A program made the position numbers and the translations under genes. The notes beneath the pieces are model-generated. The model searched no databases and was not told the DNA's origin. It was given only the letters and a program-made list of their open reading frames with translations. DNA of 64,000 nucleotides from Mytilisepta virgata (Eukaryota > Mollusca > Bivalvia > Mytilida > Mytilidae), in contig CM051513.1 in the NCBI GenBank assembly GCA_028015205.1, positions 46,752,841 to 46,816,840 of the forward strand, given 5' to 3'. Positions 1-11,131 of the stretch are shown here, one piece after another. The first letter of the stretch is position 1. The number at the start of each line of letters is the position of its first letter.

Positions 1-725
1 ATCTGTTGGTTTTGGATGATTTAACTTTGTCAGCATATGAGGTGGCTTGAGTAGAGTTATTAGAGGCAGAGACCAGCTTTTTAGCTTCTTGATAGCTTAA
101 ACCCTTTTCTACTTTACTTTTTTTAATTTCAAGTTCTGTTTTGTAAAATTGGCAGTTTTCTGGAATTGCCATCAAAACGATGTATGCTTGCCACATTTGC
201 GACAAGAACCAGGGTTACCAGAATAAGATACTCGCATGGAGTACCTTTTAATGGGCGCAAGCCTCGTGCCATGAGTTGCCTGACGAGACAACCGCCCATC
301 AACATGTTTGACCCATGAGCCACCGCCTTCTTGAACCCAACCTATATAAATGGTAGTACTGCTGTACATATTGGAAACAGATCCAGTTCAAGGGTTGACG
401 TGACCAGCCGATTGATCAGAACTGGGCCCATCCGACCGCCGGTTTAAGATAAAATAATGACCAAAGTGGTGCGTTTCAACCACCAGGATCCCGTCTCTAT
501 ACTTGTGGGTATACACACACGGCAAACATGCTGCCTCATTAAGCCGAGGGAGCTTTGTCCCATAAGCCACCGCCTTCTCTGTGCCTACATCAGTGGTTAT
601 CCAAGACCCCATAACCCAAACATCAACCTCAAACGATACATCAGCAGACCACCTTCCCAACCCAGTGTATCTCGGTTTCATAAAGGCTTCATCTGGGTCT
701 TTTCAGACAACCACAAAAAAAATTC
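1..725 (-). mobile_element. I-like LINE fragment, 5' leader joined to part of ORF1
   Basis: Read on the minus strand this matches the leader and ORF1 of the full-length LINE at 51,953-58,712. Positions 725 down to about 180 correspond to its 5' leader, including the upstream reading frame that starts MYSSTTIYIGWVQEGGG (369 down to 172). Positions about 168 down to 1 correspond to ORF1 just after the zinc knuckles (FYKTELEI, then SYADKVK). The knuckle-coding part is missing, so the copy has lost roughly 0.8 kb internally, with the junction at about 168-180. It is also cut inside the leader at about 725 and continues past the left window edge. Not functional. Confidence 0.85.
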
Positions 726-1639
726 ATGAAAATATTACGGTATCAATAACTCCAACATCACACCTGAGCGTGGGAATTCATATATGTTATGCGACGATCG
801 ATATTGACCATGAACTTGTTTAAATTTTCAACTGGCCGATGTGCCGTAGCATTGAATCGTATTAATAGATTAGGTGACGGACTTGACCTATCTTTGAGAC
901 ACGCTTTATGGATTGTATAAACATCGAAATTAAAGGCTTATAACGAGTCGCATTGTATAAGAATTATGTAATTAAATCTATTTAAAAAGAAAGAGATCAA
1001 AATGTCCCCAGGTAAAGCACAAGCCTACAACTTAGACTGGTTCAGGTTGAACGGGGCCCTGATAATGGAGACTGCACTACTTTCAAACATTGCATCAATA
1101 CGCAAACTGTAAAAAATCCGGAAGCATTCATAGAAAGAGATTAGATTACAAAGTTGTTGCCAGCGTAATCTTACGCGCAGCGTCAGCTAGATAAGCTAAA
1201 GCTTATCTTCGCTGCAGAAAACCGGCTGGCGAAGATATCTAACAAATACTATGATAATTTGCCCAACAATTACAATTACAAACTAGAGGCTCAGAGGGCT
1301 TAGCCTGTATCGCTCACCTGGCACGAAAGCGATTTTTTCATGTACCTCAGAGAAGTCGCTTCTCCCTATCATTACAAAGTGTAAGTAAGCCTTGTAGTAA
1401 CCAAGTTGTTCTTCATCAAGGTCCTTCTACTTACAGGTCAGCATATTCTAAAATCTGGCAGTTCTCCAGAAGATTTGTGCATGTATTTCCTATAGGGTCT
1501 TTTGTTAACCCAAGTCCTGTCACTACTGGTGGCCATCTTGAATGAGGGATTGGCACGAAAACAACAATACTTGGTCAGTACCTTATCAGGAACATTCAGC
1601 CCATGTTTGGTTTCAAGCAATTCTGTGGTTCTGTAGATT
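726..1639. other. Intergenic DNA without recognisable features
   Basis: Open frames here are short and have no family signature. I see no tRNA-like boxes, long inverted repeats or clear splice-bounded exons. Confidence 0.5.
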
Positions 1640-2440
1640 TTTGTGATATGCCATAGACACTTTCTGTCAAGTTTGGCTCTATTTGGCCAAGCAGTTTCAG
1701 AGAAATATATATTATTTTAAATCAACCAATCAGAAACAATAGTTGCCCATGGTGGCCTTTTTTGTCGCTTGATCTGGACAAAATGAGTAAACTTTGTAAA
1801 AAAAACTCCCACAGATACTTCCCGTCACGTTTCGTTCTATATGGCCAAGTGGTTTCAGAGAAGAAAATTTCTTTAAAACAGCCAATCAGAATTGCCTATG
1901 GCAGCCATGCTTGTCGTCCAATCAGAATGAAAAAAAAATGATTTCATAAAAGACTTTCCATAGAAGCTTCCTGTCAAGTTTGGCTGACAGTTTTGTACAA
2001 GCAATTTCAGAGAAAATTTTTTTTAATCAACCAATTTTGAGAAACAAAAGAGAAACATGGCGTCCATATTTGTCATCTGTCTGTCCGTTAACCTTTTACA
2101 ATCTAATCATCTTCTCTGGTGCAAATTCAACCAAACTTTACAAGACTGATGTATGGAAGGTCCTTAACTGACCATGCTAACATTGCCCAATTGTTTCCAA
2201 TCTGCCAAATATCATGGCCGCCAGAGCCGCACATAGTTTAACATTAGACCTTATTGGAAAAACATACTTAGATCAACTCCTCTGAAACTACTAACTCTAC
2301 TCAAGCAAACGGAACCAAACTTTCCAACAATAAGGTATGCAAGGTGCTTTACTAACATTGCCCATTTTTTTCTGCTCCACCAAAAAACATGGTTTTGTTT
2401 AGGTTGAATGAAAGGAACAATATGACGCATATTCAGTATA
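1640..2440 (+). repeat. Degenerate ~160-bp tandem core repeats (pearl-like)
   Basis: Phrases such as 'tgtcaagtttggctctatttggccaagcagtttcagagaaa' recur in drifted form about every 150-200 bp (1665, 1832, 1974, 2105, 2290). They resemble the core monomer of the well-preserved array at 15.8-17.6 kb (AAAGTTTGG, caatTgagc, cagaggagaa, GGCCATcttg). No microsatellite or hairpin terminus remains, so this is an old relic. Confidence 0.5.
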
Positions 2441-2753
2441 ATTATGTTGTTCTTTCTCTTTGTCTATGGTTATCATTACTATTTTGTTGAAACCAAGTAT
2501 TAAACTTTCATAAACTCCAATGTCAATCATAATTTTTAAAGAATAAATTTCCATTTTCAGTATTTTTACCGATTGACGGAAGACAAGGTGTTATTTCACT
2601 CATGAACTTTTAAACCCTAAATTGTTTATTGTCTGCAGGCGATAACAATCATGAATTTCATATCCTATGTTTCAATGTTCATCATATATCACTTTCTGTT
2701 ACCACGTTTACAGTTATCATAGTTGTTGTACATGTATATTTTTTTTTTGGCAG

Positions 2754-3137
2754 ATGGACATCACAGACTTCCTATACCACGTCAACTGATGAAGGTCATC
2801 CATCAATTGGAAACTATAAAACATAATGGCATTAAATCATCCATTGCAATGGATTCATGGACTAGGAGCAAAAACTTCAAAGAGATAATTGAAGAAGCCC
2901 GTGAGCTACAAAGGCTCTTCAGTTCCGATGTTCCAATAGTGATCGAAGAGTTATTCACAGCTAAATCAGACTCATCTTCCCTTATTCATGAGCTAAAATG
3001 ATTTGGTTAACCTCTGCAAGAATGGAATTATTCCAACAGAATATCATGGTTTTTACAAATCTCTACCATCAGGCAGCACCATTGGAGACACATTACCCGA
3101 TACAGATGTTGAGGAAGAGACGCCCGATTCAGAATAG
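2754..3137 (+). pseudogene. Broken terminal exon of an unidentified protein
   Basis: A polypyrimidine tract and acceptor (ttttttttggcag, ending at 2753) precede an open stretch of about 82 codons containing EIIEEARELQRLFSSD and VIEELFTAKSDSS. The frame stops at TGA 2999-3001. A second frame, open from 2997, continues with NDLVNLCKNGIIPTEYHGFY and ends in an acidic tail (DTDVEEETPDSE) at TAG 3135-3137. The two halves read as one protein separated by a one-base shift in an A-run, so this is a pseudogene or a sequence error. An AATAAA lies at 3249. The long charged helix-like stretch is visible, but I do not recognise the family. No upstream exon was found in the window. Confidence 0.4.
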
Positions 3138-3575
3138 GAATGAAATAAGCCTTTATACCAGTTTATTTCATAAGGAACCATAATTATTCAGAACATATAA
3201 GCATGTCCTTGTATTGATATCAGTTAACATTATCATAATGCCACTCCAAATAAATTAATAGTTCTTCGGATTCGCTCGCTTCTCCAATTATAGATTCAAA
3301 ATTTCCAAAAAACTTTACTCACTTCATTTTTTATCACATTTTAGAAAAATGTCATCCTTTTTCCTACACATTTAAATAAAAATATGCTCTCTAGCTCCTA
3401 AACAAATTAAAAAAAAATGAAGAAAAAAATTTAATAACTGCTCTTTCCGCATGAATTTTGAGGTTGTGCTGTAATTTTAATTTTCAAGAAAAAAAATTAA
3501 ACAAAAAATTTCGCTCGCTCGCACCTATTTTTATAAAAAAAAATGTGAAGAACTAAAATAAATTTGGAGTGGTCT

Positions 3576-3619
<44 letters not shown>

Positions 3620-5146
3620 AGTAAGCATGTTGTTTTTAAATTTAATGGTTGTACAGACAATGTTCTGAGAAAAAACGATCAAATTAAATTATGGACACCA
3701 AATTTTTGTTTCTTTCTACAATAATTGTTGTAAATAAATGGTCGTAAACAGTAGATGCATCAAACTTTTGGAGTGGTATTTTTTCAATTTTTCATAAATA
3801 TTCTAAATGTAATAGCATTTATCAAAGCACAAATGTGAAACATACAACATTTGTATTATGTAGTGGTATCTAAAATTATAAAGAAACGGTGATGTGTTAG
3901 AATTGTAAGGTTAAAGAAAGAATTCATCATTATGTAGTTTGAGGAGATTGTGTTATTTAATATGATATTCTGAAAACGCATTTCTCAATGTTATTCAAAG
4001 ATACCGGGTATTTTACTTGTTTGCGTTTTTGATAATTAAATGTAGAAAATGGTCCATTTAATAATGACTCACAATCAATTATAAGTTTTAAACTAATTTA
4101 TGTGTCAATGCCATGTTCACTTGTTTCTTTAAGAGTGATCTTTTTAATCTGACAACACAAAAAGATATTAAGACATTATAACAGCAAATAATTATTTTTC
4201 AAATATTAATAAAATATACCAAATGGAATTAGTTTTCTTTTAAAACTTTTTGCCATTCCTCTTTAATATTATCAAAGATGCTGTTGTTTTGACAAAAAGT
4301 CGCACCCCAATATAATTGATTTAAACAATTATAAATATAATTAAAAATTCAGTATCTAAAATGCTAACTTCAATTATCTTCGGATAGTACACTTAAGCAG
4401 AACATATTCACTTCTATGTAAATTGATTCCGAAAAACCAAAACCAATTATCTCAGTAATATTTATAGGCTTGCAAACATCTGTTTAATCTATTTATAATC
4501 TTATCAGCAGAAAGTGTTTCACCTTGATACCGTGTTATGGAAATAACATCTGGTATTTATATAACCAAACATATTATGTCAGACGAGATTATATGCCTTA
4601 TCGATCAAAATCTCATTGATAACGCAATTGATATTATAGGATAAATGACATTTAATGCAGTAATGTCCAATTAACCAACAAAAGATATGTCATGCATTTT
4701 CATGCAAGGACAAGTGAAAAAATTAGTTTTTATTAATTTCCCATAATACACTAATACTGAGATACGTGGTTTTGGCACTAACCCCTCGATATGTCCTTTA
4801 GTTTTCAATCGTAGAGCATGTATTGATTTGGTCTTGTTTGTCAGTTGTTACGATTTTTCTCTCCTTCGAGTATCCCTTTGGTATTTCTTGACTTTTAGTT
4901 AGTATTTAGGGTTCAAAGTGACCCAACCCGGGGAAATAAAGTTGTATCCTTTGTCGGAACAGTAGTTCCTCCTTTTCAAATTGAAGTGTTATTACCCTCT
5001 ACCATGGTGAACCGTTTCAGGGATTTTGCTAACGAGAACATTAAGACTAAATATTCCACGCGCATGTGCAGAGCGGGAATCTTCTTTTTCCAGATTTCTG
5101 ATCGGAGATAATAGACGTAATCGACGAAGCGTAAAACCAAAAGAAG
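3138..5146. other. AT-rich intergenic DNA with a (TA)n microsatellite
   Basis: No convincing gene. The only distinct element is a (TA)n run at 3583-3617. Around 3500-3540 there is A-rich, low-complexity sequence. Confidence 0.5.
3583..3617. repeat. (TA)n microsatellite
   Basis: About 17 uninterrupted TA dinucleotides, likely polymorphic in length. Confidence 0.95.
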
Positions 5147-5153
5147 AATAAAG

Positions 5154-5183
5154 CTGAGACTACTATAACACAGAGATTGGTCA
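5154..5183 (+). repeat. Left terminal inverted repeat (30 bp)
   Basis: Exact reverse complement of 10462-10491; preceded by the direct repeat AATAAAG at 5147-5153. Confidence 0.9.
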
Positions 5184-6082
5184 TTATCGATTTATCGGAT
5201 TATCTGAGTCTCCGGTATAGTTAGCTACGTTATTTTAACGTAGTTTCGTATTCGACCATAGCAGACGACATAAATCACCATCTAATCACTGAGACTGCTG
5301 TAACAGTATCGGATATTATTATTTTTCTTTTAAAAATAAATTAACAAAATTGAATTAATCAAAAAAGGAAAATGGTTTTTATCTTTCAAATGCAGTTATC
5401 TCTATTCATATCAAAATTTTGTTTTTAATTCATTAATAAATTGTTAATAGTTTCATGTTGTTATTAGCGGCCACTCTTGAAAATGTGAATGTGATTATTC
5501 TTATCAATCTTACAGTTACATTGTTTTGCTACACGTCTGTTAATTGTATCTAATATACAAATATTTTACCTCTAAAGACTGGTAGTCTCAAAAGCATGGG
5601 AGATGCATTTTGTTTCACAGCTGGGTGCCCAAGATACACGAGGCTCCGTTTAATGCAGTAAACTTTTTAAGTTTTATTCTATACTTGTAAAGGTAAGTTT
5701 CACTGCTGAGTGCCCAATATGCATGTTTATTGTAGTAAACCTTGTCAAATATCGTCGGTGCACTTGTGGTATGATTCAGGAGGGTGTGGATGGGGTTTTA
5801 TAGAATAGAGAATAAGGGGGCAAAAAAAGTATAGAATGCCGAAAAATGGACCGACAAATAAAGAATAGAGAAAAGAAAATAATTAGGTGATAAAATTTAA
5901 AGAATAGAGAAAAATGGCATAGAAATTATAGGAAATAAAGAACCCCCATCCAGACCCTCATTCAGATCATCCAACGTAAATTTTATTTTTCAAACCATTT
6001 TTTTTCGGTTTCAACCCCCCCCCTTTTTTTTTTAAATTTCAGTCTGATAATTAGGTGTTCTTTTCTTTTTATCACATTCCTT

Positions 6083-8914
6083 TCTAAAGAATCCCACGCG
6101 GATTTTTGGTATCTACTCGATAGATCAATAAAACGCGCCCATGACGAATCAAATCACATAATAGTTCTCGGTGATTTGAATAAGAATTTTCTCCGTGATT
6201 TACCGACAAGCGTTAGAGATTGTATTTTACTCAACGGACTCTCGAATGTGATCTCTAAACCAACGCATTTTAACTCGAATAGCGTGTCATTACTTGATCC
6301 TATACTCATAACGGATTCGATTTCTATCATCGATAGTGATACTATCCCGTTTGATAGACAGCTTAGCGATCACGATGGAACCTATCTATCGCTCGATGTT
6401 GGTTTTATAAGCAATAAGTGTTTCAAACGAAAAGTTTGGAATTACAAGCGAGCTAACTTCGATTTGATCAACGAAAAATTATCAACATCGGATTGGATGA
6501 ATTTAATATACAACCACCCTAATATTGACTTAGCCTGCGCTAGTTTCACAAATCATTTGATGAATATTTGTAACGACTGTATACCGAGTACTTTTATTAC
6601 TGTCAGATCGGATGATAAGATTTGGTTTAACTCAGAACTGCGTCGTGAGATACGCAAGCGTGACCGTTTTCGAGAGAAGGCTAATAGTCATAAAACCGAG
6701 GCTAACGTGCGTAGATACAAAGACCAGCGAAATCATGTCAACAATATGAAGAAACACGCAAAAGAGCTCTTTCATTGTAATATTAACGAAAATCTAAGAG
6801 AGTTAAAAACAACTAACTCTAAACTCTACTGGAAAACTATTAATATGTTAATGAAAGAGGAGAGCCCCTCAAACGATATACCACCCTTATTGAACCCGCG
6901 CGACAATTCTTTGATCTACGATGACACAGCTAAATGCGATGTTTTAAACGATTATTTCTGTTCGGTGTCGGATGTACCGAATTCAGACAAATCGCTTCCG
7001 GATTTTGATGAACGCGGTCGTCATATCTTAGAAGATATCGTCATTTTCAGACACGAAGTTATAGATGTGCTTTCTCTGCTTAATCCGAACAAAGCAGTCG
7101 GACATGACACTATTGGTAACAGAATTTTGATCAATGCAAAAGACGAGCTGGCAACCCCGTTGAGCATGCTTTTTAACAAGTCTCTTCGTGAGTGTACATT
7201 TCCCTCAGATTGGAAGCTCTCTAATGTTATTCCATTGTTTAAAAAGGGTGACAAGTCATTGCCCTCTAATTATAGACCGGTCGCTTTATTATGCTGCATT
7301 AGCAAGGTTTTTGAAAAAATCATGTATAAACATGTTTTCAACCACCTGATGAGGAATGATTCACTTTACAAGTATCAATCCGGTTTTTTGCCAGGACATA
7401 GCACTGTTTATCAACTGATTGAGATGTATTATTCTATTTTATCATCACTTAATGATCGTTTTATCACCAGCCTTATATTTTGCGACATCAGCAAGGCTTT
7501 CGATCGAGTATGGATTCGAGGTTTACTACTTAAACTCGAGCGATATGGAATCAAAGGGAACACGCTCTCTTGGTTTCGTAGCTATCTATCGGGTCGTCGC
7601 CAGAGGGTTACTCTAAAAAACGGCAACTCGACTATCGGTGTTTTGAAGGCAGGCGTACCACAAGGATCAGTATTAGGCCCTTTGCTATTTTTAGTGTTTG
7701 TAAACGATATTGCAGATGATATAATCGGTTTGACGCGGTTATTTGCAGACGATACATCTATACAACACACAGCCACTGACAGGAACACAATTGTTAACCT
7801 GGCTAATCTTGATCTTGATAAAATCAACAGTTGGGCTCGTGATTGGTTGGTTACTTTTAATCCTGATAAAACCGATATTATGGTATTCAGCCTAAGAGCG
7901 CAACAAGAACAGTATATCTTTAATTTCGCCGACCAAGATATATCACCGGTTCAGAGACACAAGCATCTCGGTGTTTTATTCAGCTCGGACGGTAAGTGGA
8001 CAAAACATATAGATACGCTAGTAGAGAGAGCTTCCAAAGAGTTAAATGTACTTCGGAAATTAAAATTCAAGCTATCTAGAGAGTGCCTAGAGCGTATATA
8101 CTTTTCTTTTATACGTCCTCTCTTGGAATACGCGTGCGAGGTTTGGGATAATTGTGGGGAAGTTAATTCCATGAGACTTGAACGTGTGCAATACGAAGCC
8201 GCTCGCATCGTGTCGGGCCTTACATCATACGCAAATATCGATAGTCTCCTAAAGGAGATGGGATGGGAAACTCTTAAAGACCGTCGCGAACAAAAGAAAT
8301 TAATGATATTCTATAAAATCGTTTCAGGAGTGTGTCCAGACTATTTGGAAAATATAGTACCACCATTAGTTTCTGAATCAATGGTATACAATCTTAGAAA
8401 CGCTAATAATTATAGAATACCACTTAACAGATTAACTTTGTATCAAAATTCGTTCTTTCCATCGACATTAAAGTTATGGAATGAGTTGGATGATGATTTA
8501 AAAACTTCCAACTCCACAGAATCGTTCAAATATAAGCTCAAGTTAAAACATGAAAAACGGAAAAAACCACCAGCATTCTACGGGATCGGTAACCGTTATA
8601 TTAGTGCCTTACATGCGAGACTGAGGAACAGGTGTAGTGCTCTGAAAAACGATTTATTACGAGCACGTATCATAGCAAATGATATTTGCATTTGTGGGCT
8701 AGGTGCGGAAACGACTGCACATTACTTTTTGGAATGCGACCGCTATCGCGAGCAGAGGCGTGCATTAATGTCCGGACTCACCCAACTAGGTGTTCCGGTC
8801 ACGATCCCCGTTCTGCTATGCGGTAACGAATCGTCAGATGTCCAAACTAATACGATTATTATAAAATTAGTACATATTTTCATAAAAGAGTCTGGTCGCT
8901 TCGATATTGATTGA
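6083..8914 (+). CDS. 5'-truncated non-LTR retrotransposon ORF2 (endonuclease C-terminus, RT)
   Basis: This encodes the replication protein of a Jockey/CR1-group LINE: an AP-type endonuclease that nicks target DNA and a reverse transcriptase that copies the RNA there. The frame is open from about 6083, before any ATG, and reads the end of the endonuclease (VLGDLN near 6165, then LSDHDGTYL). RT motifs follow: NYRPVALLCCISK, GFLPGHST, FCDISKAFDRVW, GVPQGSVLGPLLFLVFVND and the catalytic LFADDTS near 7738. A thumb-like region (LGVLFSSDGKW) leads to a C-terminal CxCG...ETTAHYFLEC motif. About 940 codons are open without a stop, so the insertion looks fairly young. The endonuclease N-terminus and any ORF1 are missing: a typical 5' truncation. 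It is nested inside the TIR segment 5154-10491. There is no RNase H domain, unlike the LINE at 52-58.7 kb. Confidence 0.9.
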   Translation, partial: SKESHADFWYLLDRSIKRAHDESNHIIVLGDLNKNFLRDLPTSVRDCILLNGLSNVISKPTHFNSNSVSLLDPILITDSISIIDSDTIPFDRQLSDHDGTYLSLDVGFISNKCFKRKVWNYKRANFDLINEKLSTSDWMNLIYNHPNIDLACASFTNHLMNICNDCIPSTFITVRSDDKIWFNSELRREIRKRDRFREKANSHKTEANVRRYKDQRNHVNNMKKHAKELFHCNINENLRELKTTNSKLYWKTINMLMKEESPSNDIPPLLNPRDNSLIYDDTAKCDVLNDYFCSVSDVPNSDKSLPDFDERGRHILEDIVIFRHEVIDVLSLLNPNKAVGHDTIGNRILINAKDELATPLSMLFNKSLRECTFPSDWKLSNVIPLFKKGDKSLPSNYRPVALLCCISKVFEKIMYKHVFNHLMRNDSLYKYQSGFLPGHSTVYQLIEMYYSILSSLNDRFITSLIFCDISKAFDRVWIRGLLLKLERYGIKGNTLSWFRSYLSGRRQRVTLKNGNSTIGVLKAGVPQGSVLGPLLFLVFVNDIADDIIGLTRLFADDTSIQHTATDRNTIVNLANLDLDKINSWARDWLVTFNPDKTDIMVFSLRAQQEQYIFNFADQDISPVQRHKHLGVLFSSDGKWTKHIDTLVERASKELNVLRKLKFKLSRECLERIYFSFIRPLLEYACEVWDNCGEVNSMRLERVQYEAARIVSGLTSYANIDSLLKEMGWETLKDRREQKKLMIFYKIVSGVCPDYLENIVPPLVSESMVYNLRNANNYRIPLNRLTLYQNSFFPSTLKLWNELDDDLKTSNSTESFKYKLKLKHEKRKKPPAFYGIGNRYISALHARLRNRCSALKNDLLRARIIANDICICGLGAETTAHYFLECDRYREQRRALMSGLTQLGVPVTIPVLLCGNESSDVQTNTIIIKLVHIFIKESGRFDID

Positions 8915-9678
8915 TAGCATCTTAGGGCAACAACATCCTAACAAAGTTTCAATTATTTTCACTATTGTTTTGTTCTTATTTTATTTGATTCTTTCTTTTT
9001 TCTCTACCTTTTTAAAATAACCTATTGTGCTCCATAGTTTTCAATGCAGCTGATTGAACTCACTCTTATTTTCGGAAATTAAATCCATTCATAAAATCAC
9101 GACTCCTTACTACATTTGTACAATTTTTGCTTAAATAGCCGGGTAAATCCCACACGCTAAAAGTAAACTGTTTAAATTTACCTGTGTGTTGGGGCACATT
9201 AGGGTTAATTCTTATTTCATGTCATCATTGTAAACGTCAACAAAACTTACTTAGCAAATTAATTCTTCCTCTTGCAAATTGTTGTGTCAAACTATATTGG
9301 TCTATTAATGGAGAAAAGCCATCTAAGTTGCTATAACTTGTGCTTTTATCCCTTATGTAAATATTTGTATTGTATGACAATGTATACTTAGAAATAAAAT
9401 ATGTTTAAACCATCAGTTTAATCAGGATGTCTTTCTCAGTATACATAATTAAAAGGTTTAATTATTCAATCGATTTAGATCAAGTTTTTGCAAACAATGT
9501 AATTAGCGGCGATCACAGAAGAGAGAAAAAATATCATTAAATGTAAATGAGTAATTTCCTTACGTAACAGATAAGCAAAGAGGTTATAACTTCAATGGGT
9601 ACATAAAGCAAACATAAGCCCTACCAATTATATATATGTTCCCAAAATATCGCCGGCGTTTTCATTTATCAATTCACA
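8915..9678 (+). other. LINE 3' UTR and flanking non-coding DNA
   Basis: Follows the RT stop directly; AT-rich, with no ORF of interest. AATAAA-like signals occur near 9395. I could not place the exact 3' end of the LINE: no simple-repeat tail or target duplication stands out. Confidence 0.4.
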
Positions 9679-9961
9679 ATGTCCAGTAACATTGATTTTT
9701 TATCTTGGGATGATAGTGATCTCAATCTTGATCTTTTACTTGGTGAATATACTGCATCAGACGTTGAATCTGAGGATGACCACGTCCCTGCTACAAAGAC
9801 TGCAAAAACTACAAAAACTCCAAAAGAAGCATCAACCGCAAGTGCATGTAAATCCGAACGTCAAGCTATATATCAGTGCCCCGAGTGTGACAATACATAT
9901 TCTTCCGTTTCTGGTTTCCGTGGCCATTTAAGAACAAAGCACAGCCTAAGCAAGATAAAAG
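9679..9961 (+). CDS. First coding exon of a C2H2 zinc-finger protein
   Basis: ATG at 9679 opens 94 codons that run into a donor AAAAG|GTATGT at 9962 (phase 1). The N-terminal ~35 residues are very acidic (FLSWDDSDLNLDLLLGEY, then DVESEDD). A Thr/Lys-rich linker follows, then one complete C2H2 finger: YQCPECDNTYSSVSGF with HLRTKH, spacing C-X2-C-X12-H-X4-H. The acidic start suggests a protein-interaction or activation-like segment and the finger suggests nucleic-acid binding; both are inference. The exon sits inside the TIR segment, so it may be an element gene. It could also be the first exon of the Mutator-like gene downstream, because an acceptor at 11,877 continues in phase. Confidence is good for the exon, low for its partner. 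Confidence 0.6.
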
Positions 9962-10461
9962 GTATGTACTCTAAATAATCTTATTTCTCATTCCCTTTTC
10001 TATATGTCTATAACTCTTTATGTAGACATGGCTACAAACTTTCATTGCATACAATTATTATTGTCACATTTATACACTGCATATATATTATCAACGGAAC
10101 AAAATATAAGTCTGAATTTCTTAAATTAACAATACAAATTGACCTATCACTCAGTATCAGACTTCATGTTGTGTGTATGCACCTAGTCACGTGTGATTCT
10201 CAGTTCTGCATCGGAATTGTAACACTGATACAGAAAAAATGATATTTCATATAATTACAAACTTTACATCACTACACAGGTTTATTATTAAGGCTTGCAA
10301 ATGAAATATCCTGAAAACAGATTGTTCATCTGAATGTAAGTTATGGGTCAGTTGCTCATTGACCCGATCCCACGGCGGATCGTGTCCTTCTTGTCAAACA
10401 CTTCGGGTCACGTGATCGACGACTTACAATTAATTACTATTTGACTGGTCAGTACGGGAAG

Positions 10462-10491
10462 TGACCAATCTCTGTGTTATAGTAGTCTCAG
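10462..10491 (-). repeat. Right terminal inverted repeat (30 bp)
   Basis: Exact reverse complement of 5154-5183; followed by AATAAAG at 10492-10498. Confidence 0.9.
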
Positions 10492-10507
10492 AATAAAGGT
10501 ACTAAGG

Positions 10508-10666
10508 CTATATCGTCAAATTTCCCCGTCCGAACCTGAAACGGGGATATTTAAAATTCTTCATATTTCTTTGAATAAAAGATAGACTAGTTTTGAAATT
10601 TTATTTTTTTTACCCCCTAAAAATACCTAGCCCCTTTTTTCTAAAACATACCCCAAAGATAACCCT
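10508..10666 (+). repeat. Dispersed copy of the CAAATTTCCCCG repeat
   Basis: About 155 bp nearly identical to 19,664-19,820 (shared CCGAACCTGAAACGGGGATA and CCCCCTAAAAATACCTAGCC). It lies just outside the right end of the TIR segment and is interrupted by the MITE at 10,667. Confidence 0.8.
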
Positions 10667-11131
10667 TATAGGTTGCACTTCTGTAAAACCATCAATGCAA
10701 TTTCCCATTGGAACTGCCTAAAATGCATTTGCAGTCACTGTTCATTCGGGAAGTTTTGAGACGAATGTTATATTTCCATGGAAAGGAGACATGCACTACT
10801 TTTTTTGCACCAATAAAAACATATAGCTGTGCGGCATATTTTGACCTTTTACTGGCCTCCATTTATAAACATTGCGGGATCGCACTGAATTTTTCCATTA
10901 AATTTGACTCAACACATAAATGTCTTTCAGTCCTCCTGAAAAATAAGTTAAAAAAATAGACATTTTTATTTCTATCCATTCTCCAATCAAGTCTTAATAA
11001 AAACAAAAAGAATAGTTTGCATCCATGGCAACAACCATGTAAACAGTAGCAGCATTGATATGCATATTAAATATCTCCCCAAAAGAGGCGTGGCTTGCAA
11101 ATCACACGAGATTTACAAAGTGCAACCTATA
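10667..11131. mobile_element. MITE-like element, 465 bp, TA target
   Basis: The ends are inverted repeats: TATAGGTTGCACTTCTGTAAA on the left and TTTACAAAGTGCAACCTATA on the right, matching over about 20 bp with one base missing. Terminal TA on each side fits a Tc1/mariner-style TA duplication. It is inserted within the dispersed repeat beginning at 10,508. The 83-codon frame inside shows no family signature. Confidence 0.65.

Larger units (their letters stand above)
5154..10491. mobile_element. TIR-bounded 5.34-kb segment, class unknown
   Basis: A perfect 30-bp inverted repeat bounds this segment: left arm 5154-5183 begins CTGAGACTACTATAACACAG and right arm 10462-10491 is its exact reverse complement. 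Both sides carry the 7-bp direct repeat AATAAAG (5147-5153 and 10492-10498), as expected of a target-site duplication. A near-copy of the TIR start (CTGAGACTGCTGTAACA) lies subterminally at 5289-5305, and a perfect 8-bp-arm hairpin at 5225-5243. Inside are a LINE insertion (RT ORF at 6083-8914) and a C2H2 zinc-finger exon (9679). No known transposase domain is visible. A 7-bp duplication fits few superfamilies (Dada and some P-like elements are possible), so I leave it unclassified. Confidence 0.7.

Noticed and set aside
7021..8208. Minus-strand ORFs in 7.0-8.2 kb
   Set aside because: Antisense shadows of the RT frame.
10708..10959. 83-codon ORF as a gene
   Set aside because: Lies wholly inside the MITE, has no motif and an unremarkable composition.
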